A DNA stretch of 64,000 bases, taken from Helicoverpa zea. Its lineage: Eukaryota > Arthropoda > Insecta > Lepidoptera > Noctuidae. Location: NCBI RefSeq assembly GCF_022581195.2, contig NC_061467.1, positions 9,610,001-9,674,000 on the forward strand, in the 5' to 3' direction. Position 1 is the stretch's first letter; each line of letters opens with the position of its first letter. Shown one piece after another: positions 1 to 10,000 of this stretch. The notes below the pieces were generated by a model. The model made no database searches, had not been told where the DNA came from, and saw nothing but the letters and a program-made list of their open reading frames with translations. A program made the position numbers and the translations under genes.

Positions 1-290
1 GTCCATATAGAATTTATCAATTCAATGGTATTTACACATTATTTCAAGGAGCGACTTTTAACTTGTGCTCATGGCCAAGACAATATTATTGTAATGTGAA
101 CAAAACTATTGATATAGTCACAAAATATTGATTTATTATTATAAATAAAGTTGAACAGGACTTGGCTTCTATGCGATCTCAAAACTTTTTACGGTGGAGG
201 AATTGCGTAGAGGATTGGCTTTTTTTTACATTTAATGTTTTTGGTGGGATCTGATTTATTTTTTGTAGGTCTCTTTCTTCTCTAAGTATA

Positions 291-687
291 CAGGGTGTGT
301 CGTTCACAATCACATTAAATCCTATCGCATATACTTTATGGTATTCTATGGCGAATTGTAAAAAAAATAGCCCAATCCATTCAGTGGTTTAGCCACAGGA
401 GTCATTTTTCGTTTTTATAATTTACAACATCATGTGTAAAGCAGAGATAAAGTTAGGAGTATCGAATGTTTTGAGCTGTCAGTTTTCAAGGGAGAATGTC
501 AGTTGTTTGTAATGACTGACTTTTATATGGTGTTCTAATTTTCGCACATTTTTATTCTATTTACTTTGTTTGAAAAATTCATTTTTTTTATTTTGACGTA
601 TTTTTATTTTTTCTTTGTTTTAATCGACATATATTAACCAGTATATTAAGGCATTTCATTTAATGTGATTGTGAACGACACACCCGA
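291..687. mobile_element. MITE family 1, complete copy (397 bp, TA target site)
   Basis: The terminal inverted repeats are about 28 bp (GGGTGTGTCGTTCACAATCA... and its complement). TA dinucleotides flank it at 289-290 and 688-689, as in Tc1/mariner-type insertions. It has no coding capacity. Related pieces lie at 57051-57155 and 62542-62680. Confidence 0.8.
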
Positions 688-1229
688 TAAAACAAATTAA
701 ATTAACTTACATGCAACTAAATATATAAATATATGTATAACAAACTAAATACGTACACCTAAAGTAGGATGTAAACAACATTTTTTAAAAATAAACTATA
801 AAATTTCGAAATTGTTGAATTTTTGAATCGATTTATTTCAGAGGTAGATGGCGCTGTCACATGAAATTATTTGATTTTTTTTAAAGTACTACTACTACTA
901 AGCTATGTAACGAAACCATAGCGCGATTTAGACCAGCACAACGCCATCTATCGAGCGAGCATGCAGTATTTATCGCACTGCATTAATATGAAATATTTTA
1001 TCATTATTCATTTCATTTTAACCTAGCTTTTTTATTCATATGTATGTATATTTAATACATGATAACAATATACCACACTACGTAACAATAAAACAAATAC
1101 ATTTTTTACATAAATAAATAACAAAGTTATCAATGCAGTCAAAATTCAGGCACAATGTTCTTGAAAAACCGCAAATATAAATTTGTTTCCTATTTTTATT
1201 AAGTTTTAAGGTTTTTATAATTTTCCCTT

Positions 1230-1565
1230 TATATGTAGCTAATAACCTATCTTGGTGCCAAATTTGAAGGTTCTAAGTTTGCTAGAAGTACCTTAGACTT
1301 TTGATGATCGGTCAGTGAGTCAGTGACAAAATGGTGTAACTTTGATCGCTCATAGCTCGTAAACTATTTATTCAAATGTCTTGTAATTTTGAGACTGAGC
1401 ATGTTCTAATACTTACTCTTGGTCATTGAAAACCTAAACTTCTAGCTTTGTTCACATGGAAGATACAGGGGGCTGAAATAGCCGCGAAACGCTTCTAGAA
1501 AAGATGGTACGGCCGTGCCCGCTTTGCTCGAGTCTTGGCTGGGGCACTGCCGTGCCCTCAGATGT
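1230..1565 (+). repeat. Dispersed lepidopteran repeat
   Basis: The 3' part reads GGTACGGCCGTGCCCGCTTT and CGAGTCTTGGCTGGGG..., which I recognise as a common non-coding repeat end in moth genomes. No frame is conserved. Confidence 0.45.
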
Positions 1566-2914
1566 AAATAATTTCATACATTAGCCTGTAGGCGTACCGC
1601 AATTTAGGCATAACAATAAACGTTAGTAATCCTACCGTAGGCCGTTATCTCAAAGGACTATATTAAATTCTTCATAAAGATAAAAAAGCAATCATGAAAA
1701 TGTACAAATAAAACAAGCTTATACTTGAAGAGTTTTTATTAAAATCCTTTTAAATTGTGTCACTGCTTTATATTCTAAAAGTCTTAATTAATAGGTAAAA
1801 CTTATTTTAATTGATAGATGGTTGGAAAGGCGATAACTTATGTCTTTAGGGTGAAATTGTTACAAAAAAATGTTCTACATATTTTCAATTCAGACAATTT
1901 GTGATGAAACTTAATAACAAAAACAAAACACGCTTTTTCACGTTTCATAAAATGACATATTCAAGAGCAAAGAAACTACCTACATATAAACGTCTCCTTT
2001 TAAACATAACTTTTAACAACTTAAAGCTAAATTATAAATCAACATACAAACACACTACCAGTTATAAATGTATTTACAGAAACACATTTGGAACGACAAA
2101 CATCATTACATATTCAGCCGTTTCCCAGAAGGCTAACAAACATTTAAACAAATGAAAAGCTGCATCGACTTCTATATCAACAGCGAATAGTAGTTTAAAT
2201 TGAAGAATAAAGGTGGACACACATTAATTAGCCTCGAATGCATGGAACGCGCTGAACGAATCGAAATGCTGGTCTCGCAAACATTCATATTCGAGCTGAA
2301 CGCAACTAAAGATGGATTGCACCACAACTATTAAGATAACCAAGTCAAAACCAACTAAGACATTCAAATTGGCGCTTTGACAACTGTTGGTCCTTTATTA
2401 AATGGTGCAACTCACCCTAAAGATTCGTTTCTACTCTTCACTCATTAATGTCGAATTTTATGACGTCAACCTACAATTGCATTGGTTTTCGGATTCGGAC
2501 GATTCCCCGCCCCCACTTGCTAGTGGGTGAAGTAAGATATCATTATCATGGAAGGGTTCTAAAATCCTTTTCGTTCGACACATTTCGCTCCGATAAATAT
2601 GCATCCACCTTTTAAGTCCCCTTTAAAGTTTGGAATTCAAAGTTACATATTGAGCAATTTGTGAACTCTTGTAATAGGTTAACATTGGACTCAACAAAGC
2701 ATGCCCGAAGTTTGTAGTCTGCGAGTTTGTACGTATGGCTTTAGGAAGCAATGTAAAGTTTGGTTAGTTGGCGCACGAACTAATCATGGTAAATACGGAG
2801 ATAGAATTGTAAACAAAACAAAACAATAAGCTGAAAAGGCCATATTATTAAGAAAAAGTTAGAAAAATATCTGAGAGAAAAAACACATTAAAAGTGAGTT
2901 ATGTACAAATCATC
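1566..2914. other. AT-rich sequence without a supported gene
   Basis: I see no splice-bordered coding segment or known repeat here. The 84-codon frame at 1901-2155 is a chance run in low-complexity AT DNA. Confidence 0.5.
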
Positions 2915-3608
2915 ATGAAAGTTAAACCTATTAAATTAAAAGGCCATGTAGTAAAAATAGTAAGAATACCAACATTTTTAAACTGGCATAACAATTTCAC
3001 AATGTCACGAGTAAAATGCTCCACACATTTCGCATACTTTAGGTTTTAAATGGCATGTTAGGGAAAAAAAACTTTCGAGCAATGCAATGTATGGCAGAGC
3101 TATGCACATACCGGCGAAGAATAGAGTAATTAATGGAATGGTTTTAGAACATTTAAATGTTTCAATGATTAAAGAAAATAATGATTACAAACATTCAGTC
3201 GAAATTAATGAACAACTTACCATAAAAGACGACATAGATAAAAATAAACCAGTAAACGTAGAAGCAAATAAAATGATAAAAGTAGCAGAACCTATTCATA
3301 ATTCAGCTTACGAAGAAGTTTTCAGCCATTTCAATTATTCAAAGCGCAATCACCACGAACTGTTTTACTACAAAATGGAAAATTGTTGGGTTGCCGGCGA
3401 GAAAATGAAAAGGTGACTATAATTTTGGGACTGGTCCTACAACTCTGAATATAGAATGTGGTACTAGGTCAAACGAATACGGTGAGTTGAGAGTTTAAAT
3501 TTAAAGAAGTACTCAGCCGGATTAAAAACTTTTCGAGGAAAAGCTGTAGTGATAAAAGTCGATGTTTCTTTTAGTTTGGAGAATGTAGACGTGGAATTAA
3601 TAAAGTGA
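2915..3608 (+). pseudogene. Decayed virus-like coding block I
   Basis: Successive open segments in different frames follow one another with almost no gap: 2915-3049 (begins ATG), about 3054-3416, about 3414-3499 and 3513-3608. The changes look like frameshifts within one ancestral reading frame of about 230 codons. The peptides are rich in Lys, Asn, Ile and Val, with realistic amphipathic stretches and scattered cysteines. No retrotransposon or host motif is visible. AT-rich, Lys/Asn-heavy coding is typical of large insect DNA viruses such as nudiviruses and entomopoxviruses, but I cannot name a gene. A decayed unknown transposon gene is the alternative. Confidence 0.4.
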
Positions 3609-3805
3609 GACTGCTAAAATGAAAGTCACGAAAACTAAGATAAAATAAAAATACTTTCAAGCTGTTTGCCTTAGCTACATTAGTTCGTGCTTAAAGGGGA
3701 GATCTGAAGATCAAACTATGATCCAGCATATCTCCGATAAAGTAATTCTTGTATCATGGTAGTTAGCTCATTTGGCAGTCCATTAAAATATTTTTTTTTG
3801 TCAGA

Positions 3806-3932
3806 TTCCATTAAACTCAAAATTGATAGGATACGAACCAAATTCTAAACGTTGTTTTGTGAAAAATAACGATCAAGTATTTATGAGAGAAGGTAACCAA
3901 ATTAAATATTCACCAGGACATTATCAATGTTG
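3806..3932 (+). pseudogene. Decayed virus-like coding block II
   Basis: One frame is open for about 42 codons, with two cysteines and a composition like block I, and closes at TGA. It continues the same strand and style and is probably part of the same ancestral region. No homolog recognised. Confidence 0.33.
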
Positions 3933-4106
3933 ATTAAATATCGATTTCCATTAAAGTGAAGAGAAACGCAAATACTCAAAAGGATGAAGAGCTTGAAAAA
4001 CATAAATCTGTCCTAATAAATCAATAGTATCAAACTGTCAGATTATATTTGGCAGTTTAGACAAACTGCGCTTTGGGAATCGCTAAAACGGCTCGTCCTC
4101 TAGAGA

Positions 4107-4648
4107 ATCCAATCCATCGCTCCACTTGTATGTAACGGATCTATCAAATTATTTGCAAATAAATCATGAACAGGAAAATAGCTTACAGAATTGAGAGCAA
4201 ATTGCAGAAGACCCATATGAAACAGAGATGTAAAAAGACGAGATGTAGAAAGTATGATTGAATGTCCCAAAATAACCCTGAATTTTGAAATCGCATCATT
4301 CAAGTTGAAGACTGTATGATATGGCATTAGTAAGAGAAGACCAGTAGACTCCTATTAAAGACAATGATGGTGGAACGGAAAATATAAGATTTCAAAGCTT
4401 TAAAACCAATAAAAATGCGAAACAACGTCGATCTCGGACGGAATATGAAGACCTTACACGATTTTGATAATAATGAATATGTATTAGAAGTTAGCTTAGA
4501 TCTAATCTTGCCTCTGAATGTCGAATGGCACAAAAATATTTCTCTGTACACGCGAGGTCCGCAGGCACAATTGATTTGTGAGTTCTCTTTATTAACAGTA
4601 CTTATTGTATTTATTTTTCTTAATACCAGATTAGGTATAGTATCATAA
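4107..4648 (+). pseudogene. Decayed virus-like coding block III
   Basis: A segment at about 4107-4270 holds one in-frame stop; a second at about 4384-4465 and a third at 4415-4648 overlap in different frames, as after a single frameshift. The last one contains a Leu/Val-rich strand pattern followed by WHKN and ends in a hydrophobic run at 4570-4630 that could be a membrane segment. The family is unidentified. Confidence 0.38.
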
Positions 4649-4877
4649 AATATATTTTTACCTAAATCAGCTATTTACATGTTAATTTATTCTGAATTTG
4701 GGTTTGAATGACAATAGTCTTGATATCTAAAGATAGCTTGTTATTGATTGTGGAGGGCGCTACCATGAGCTTGTTTACATAAAGGAGATGAGTTTCAATC
4801 GAGATGAACTGAGACAAAATTGATTTGTTAATAGTGTTAACAGACTTAACTAATAAGAAGGTGAATCAATCATATTA

Positions 4878-5104
4878 TAGTTCGGCCATTCAGAGAATGC
4901 GTTCCTGACACGTCGCGATTGAACTGACGACGTAATAACATTCATTGATTATTGATATAATAATGTTGTTTTAATGCTCCTCAATTGTTAAAACGGTAAA
5001 CAACCAGCAAAAATATTTTTATCGTAACTGCAACGCCATTGCAAAGTTACGTCGTCAGTTCAATCGCGACGTGTCAGGAACGCATTCTCTGAATGGCCGA
5101 ACTA
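4878..5104. mobile_element. MITE family 2 with perfect 58-bp inverted repeats
   Basis: Arms 4878-4935 and 5047-5104 are perfect inverted repeats beginning TAGTTCGGCCATTCAGAGAA. TA flanks both ends (4876-4877 and 5105-5106). The loop is 111 bp, AT-rich and non-coding. The perfect arms imply a recent insertion or recent gene conversion. Confidence 0.82.
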
Positions 5105-5154
5105 TAATAATTAATCTTCATAACATTTCATATGATATAGGAGATCTTACCGTC

Positions 5155-5439
5155 TCACTTTCGAGTTTCAAAAGTGTCTGTTAGAATTATGGTAGCGCTC
5201 CTACAAAGCGGCATTTTGTATTCAAATTGATGTACAATGTGGTTATTTGCTATTGTGAAGGTTCTTTCTATTGTATCATTATTAAATTTAATAGCTCTTA
5301 CGTTACCTAGTTCTATTACATCACTTTCGGGTAATAGTATTCCAAGAATTAACTGTACTAAAAGCTCTTTAACTGTGTTAAGGTTTTTATCGTTAAAAAT
5401 TGAAAATTCTTTGCTTTTTGAATTCAATTTTTCTATCAA
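5155..5439 (-). pseudogene. Decayed or orphan virus-like ORF on the opposite strand
   Basis: A 94-codon frame, extendable upstream to about 5485, is rich in Asn, Lys, Ile, Glu and Leu and looks coding, with a leucine-rich amphipathic stretch and a beta-like end. It sits between plus-strand remnants of the same style, and opposed neighbouring genes are normal in large DNA viruses. Upstream, ttttcaaag could be read as an acceptor, so an unknown host exon is possible. Confidence 0.35.
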
Positions 5440-5639
5440 ATATAATGTATTATGTTTCTGAACTTTGAAAATTATAGTTAATATTAAAATATAGGAACAT
5501 TTGCTTACAAAATGAGATGGTATAACTTACTAATATTATACCCGAAAGTGTTGTAACAGAATATGAAATAATTTACATTTTAAAGCTAATTTTATGTACA
5601 AAGATATAACAGTATTTGGCCATTAAAATATATTACTAC

Positions 5640-6340
5640 ATCATTTAGAATACTCGAGCAAGAGATAATCTAGAATTGTTTAAGAAAAGGATTGATATTA
5701 ATAAAAAAGGGCTTAGTTTTGGAGACTTTGGAAAGTTTCAACAATAAAAAAAGGTTTTAGGAAGGTCAGGTAAAATAAGATCTAAATCAATTATGAGGAA
5801 ATATAGATAATGCGTCTTAATCTGATTGAGTTGATGCCAAAAATATAATAATTTATATAGTGGACAAAGTTTATGACCACGATAAATACGATAGGAATAA
5901 CATTACAGAATAATTTGAGCAAAATTTATTAATATCAATCTTATCTAAAATTAATGACTTTGCTTAGAATATTAGAGTAGACACAGAGGACGTTCTCGAC
6001 AGGGCCAAGTATTAGTAGACGATAAATTAAACGAATTTAGGAACTTAAAAAATATATAACAAATGTTACTTATAAAATTAAATTTTCAAGATTTGTTTGA
6101 GGTAAGCAATCTGATTAAAAAAAATGGAAGAGGCAGGTAATAAAAATAAGAATCCATTAAAAATGTAAATACGTAAATACTTCTTACGGATATTAAAAAT
6201 GATATTGAAGACAAAATCAATACTATTGATACTTATAATAGCACCACACGTCTAAGATTTTGCGCTTTCGCACTATAACTACTAGTATGTATAAATACAA
6301 TTAGATATGATGAAGAGAAGAAGAAGACTAGACTACAGGA
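5640..6340 (+). pseudogene. Decayed virus-like coding block IV (about 230 codons)
   Basis: Open pieces at about 5649-5747, 5749-5811, 5836-6022, 6010-6140 and 6180-6290 follow each other in switching frames with isolated stops. The peptides are strongly charged (Lys, Asp, Glu, Asn) with Ile/Leu heptad-like spacing, as in a long helical or coiled-coil protein. This is too regular for random AT-rich DNA, where stops should come about every 15 codons. No domain recognised. Confidence 0.4.
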
Positions 6341-6747
6341 AATATAGAAAGTTATCATTAACCTTATTTCTATATTCAATATTCACATAATTGGTACTTT
6401 CCAAATCTCGCGTCCGATAAGCCCATAAAAGCATTTCAAAGCATCCAAAACTATGTGATTCAATGTTACTAATAACATTTCAGAGTCCATTTAAAGCTAC
6501 GTTTCAATGCGTTTACTAAGAAATAGACTGAATTAAATTATTTTGCAGCTTTTTAAGTTTTTCAAATTAGAAAAAGATATTTCAAAGTTTCATCGTTGAA
6601 AGTGTAAAATACCCCTTGAAGGTTCTTTGAGAATTTTGCTAAATGATAACACACAAATGTGACAATGAAAATGACATTGATTGTCACAATTAAAAATACA
6701 TATTGGTCCTTGAAACCGTAGACATAGAATCCCATTTACCAGTTCAA
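6341..6747 (-). other. Probable 3' UTR of the membrane-protein gene
   Basis: This follows the stop codon of the terminal exon. No open frame or recognised repeat is visible. There is no canonical AATAAA on the minus strand near the end, so the cleavage site is unknown. Confidence 0.35.
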
Positions 6748-7074
6748 TTATACATTGGTTATCGTCAGCCGCCTCGGACTTCGAGGTCTGTTCAAATTTG
6801 AGCCTGATCCCCTGACGTGAACTTGGACAGACCCTGGCGGCATATCTACAGCAGAATGTAGACTTGCAGCTCTCGACGTTCTTGGAGAAGGTGCTACTCT
6901 GATATCTACTGCGCTGTGAAGACTGGCTGCTCTCGAAGACCTAGGAGTATGGTGGGACATTTCTGATGGAGTAACAAGGGCAGGGATGTCGGCTGCTGAT
7001 CTAGACCGCCTTGGAGGACTCTCAGGGATGAGCGCCATACCGCCCATACCCATGCTACTTACGAAGACCGAGTT
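6748..7074 (-). CDS. Terminal exon: Ser/Arg-rich tail with PDZ-type C-terminus
   Basis: The acceptor is tatttgttctttcctaaatatag; 108 codons follow, then a stop at 6748-6750. The region is low-complexity cytoplasmic tail: GMGGM near the start, PPRRSRS, and then a duplicated block SRAASLHSAVD (twice, about 21 residues apart) in which RAAS fits basophilic-kinase sites. It ends PRSPRRLTITNV. The last three residues match S/T-x-hydrophobic. Local GC and codon use differ from the AT-rich flanks. The 3' UTR should run toward about 6350; I saw no perfect poly(A) signal. Confidence 0.75.
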   Translation of the reverse strand, partial: NSVFVSSMGMGGMALIPESPPRRSRSAADIPALVTPSEMSHHTPRSSRAASLHSAVDIRVAPSPRTSRAASLHSAVDMPPGSVQVHVRGSGSNLNRPRSPRRLTITNV

Positions 7075-10000
7075 CTATATTTAGGAAAGAACAAATAAAA
7101 TACAGATATTAGTATAGCAGTCAAACGTAATGAATCAAACTAATCTACGTGGAACATAAAACACGTCTAGTGACAAAAACTTGGTGTTATCTATCCAAGC
7201 CTGTGTTGTTATGGCTAATTTTGGTTTCTTAACTGAAGTAGTTTTAGGCCGAATTTTCAGTTCGTTACATTAAAATATGGTGAAGGTTAAGTTAGTCCTT
7301 ACCTGCCGCGGTCTATGGGACAGGTACCCACATGGTTGATAAGATGGGAATGATGCCCCGCAGTCGTATGACACACAGCCGCGTGACAGTGATGCTCGGT
7401 GCTGTACAAAGCAGTGTTTGTATTACTAGAAAAATTCTTACCAAGCCAAATCGTAGGGTGGAGATAAGTGCGTGTTAAGACTTTTCACATCATGTATTGA
7501 TGTCTGAGTTATATTATATGTTTCAGTAGCTTGATGGACTGCATTTTCTGCTTCTGTTTTGTAATTATCTTCATTTACAATTTTAGATTTATCATCATGA
7601 AATTGCAGTCCACCAAAGCTGACACGATTGTCTTTAGGTAGTAACAAACGGTGTTCATTCGAAATGAGTCTGGTTGCGTGTTGACTATTAAGAGGAAGAA
7701 ATACCTTACAATATCATTATAATTTAGGCATTCACTTTCTGCTGTTTGCTGTAATAGAAAAGTATTGGATGTACTATCTGTAGTATTCTTTGGATAGTTA
7801 TGTGTGATTTGATGATGAATATATTCAGTAGCTGGTTTGATATCATGTTGGTTTCTGAACTTTCAATTTATAGATCTGTTCGGTTCGATCTAGCTTTTAT
7901 GTGTATTAGATTTTCTGATACTGTTATACCTAGTACTGTGGTGATAATAAAACTTGTAGTAAAAGCAAGCATGCAGGCAAGTGAGTCACTCACGTGAGGT
8001 GGCACGGACACTGAGTTTTCAGCTAAAGCACAACTCTGTCGGTGCTGCTGCTGGAATTTCGGCTGATACGGCTCCAGCATTCTAAGGAACATCAATTTCT
8101 TTTTGTATTTATTCATTAATATCATGATATATAAAGTCTTCATCATCATCTTTAAGGAATATTTATTTACTAGACCTAGGCCCATATAGGCCATAAAAGA
8201 GTATGGGTGCTCCAATAAAACGAGAGCATTGATAACCTCGTCTAATTCACGAGAGGTGCTGATGATCATTAAGCGGGATATTATGGGAAATATACGCACT
8301 AGTAAAACATGTTTTTAATTACAATTTATAAAACTAGCTGTTCTTCTTCTTTTTAGGTGTCTCAAGGTAAACAACCAGCAAAGGTAAGTAAGTATGTTCA
8401 TTATCGTTCATGTAGTAGCAATAATTTTCACTGTCGAAATACCTCTTTTTTTTTAAAGTACTGCCACATAGACCTAATTTTAAAATGTGACGAACAAAGA
8501 AGTCGCCACAATATTTAGCCGAAATTGTTTTGTCGAAATTTTCGACAAAGCCTTTGTAAGTGTATTTAATATTTTGACCTTAGCTTGAGATGTAAATTGA
8601 AGGAAAAGAGTTTTTAACTTTTTATAGGTAGGTACTTCAAACGAATTAGCTTCGAGGTTTAGTTTAGAAACTAGAAGTAGTTTTATAAGATTTGCTCTGA
8701 AACGAATAGTAATTGAAATAATAATAAATTGTATCAAGTAGGCGAAACGTATTGTTTGTATAACCTACTCGTTTTTGTGTTAGTATTTTGTTGAGAAAAT
8801 TAAATGTGAAACTTTTTCTTTGAGATTACTACTTTCTTTAGATTTCTAAAGAGAAATAAGGTATTTTGTCTGTGTTGTTGTATCTTTGAGCTTTGAATAA
8901 ATAAATTGTAATTCATCAACGTTCTTAGCAGGACAGGAGCGTCCTTTGATACTTTGATGTACTATTTTATTATGTACTTTTTCTTTTTATTGAAATTCAG
9001 TTTTAGATTTGGCTCGATCAAGAAACTAACTGTGTTCAGATCTTAATTTTTAGTTATATAAGTGCAACTACCCATCAGAGGTTGAGCTCAGATCATTTAC
9101 TAAAATTTTCGAAACAGATTGACCCATTTTTTTGACAGACTTTTTTTTATTTCTAGGGTTAGTTTCGAATCTGTCCTCAGCCTCTTTTCCTATAGTGCGT
9201 GGAAAGAAAACAAAGTAATACTACGTACAGTTTATAGACGCACCTGATCTTGCCCCAACGATTGAAGAAGAGAGCTATGGCGGCCACCCATAGCAGGAGG
9301 ACGAAGGCCACTATGAGAGCCTCTTCAGCCCTTACTACTACTCCACTGCCATCTGGTGAGAGAAAACATAGATTATTAGAAAGGCGTGATGATTTGCGTG
9401 GACTTAGGTACTAAGAAAATATTATAAGGAGTGAATCCTTTTCTAGGTAGGTTGAAAACTGTCAAATGACCCCTTTTTTGTCGGAAGGCATCGAATGCTA
9501 GTTTGCCAAAAAAAAAAAATGCTGTGGGTGCAGCTCGCGAGATTGATTACCTAAAACCCACTATGTTCTTTTCTCAAAAAATGTATCTCCACTCTTTTGA
9601 AAATTCCCGCAGCCCCGCGAAATGACCAATATTTTTTACTTCATATGCTAATCCATTACCATCTTACTAAGAGATATCGTGTTGCATCTGGTTAGATTAG
9701 AAGCCGACCGCAATTGAGAAAAGGACTAGGCGGATGATGATGTTTTTTTTTTTTAAAGAAGAGTTTAACTTAAGTTTTGCGATTTAACGTTATAATGTTT
9801 TTTTTTTTTTTCAATTTACAACAGATCACAGACCTCTCAAACGTCACAAGATCAGCCTAAATTGTTTTGAAATGAATCTCAAAACCATTTATTAAGTATT
9901 CATTCGATCTTCAGAGTGCAAACAAAAGGAACATGGAGTGTGATTTCAGAATGAATGACAAACAATCTTGAGCTAACATGACAAGTCCTCAGAAGTTAGT

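Noticed and set aside
835..960. TAGATGGCGCTGT and CGCCATCTATCGAG as a MITE
   Set aside because: The two motifs are inverted but too short, and no ends or duplication can be set.
7868..8299. 143-codon minus-strand ORF as one exon
   Set aside because: Only 7994-8081 has matching acceptor, donor and phase; the rest reads through introns.
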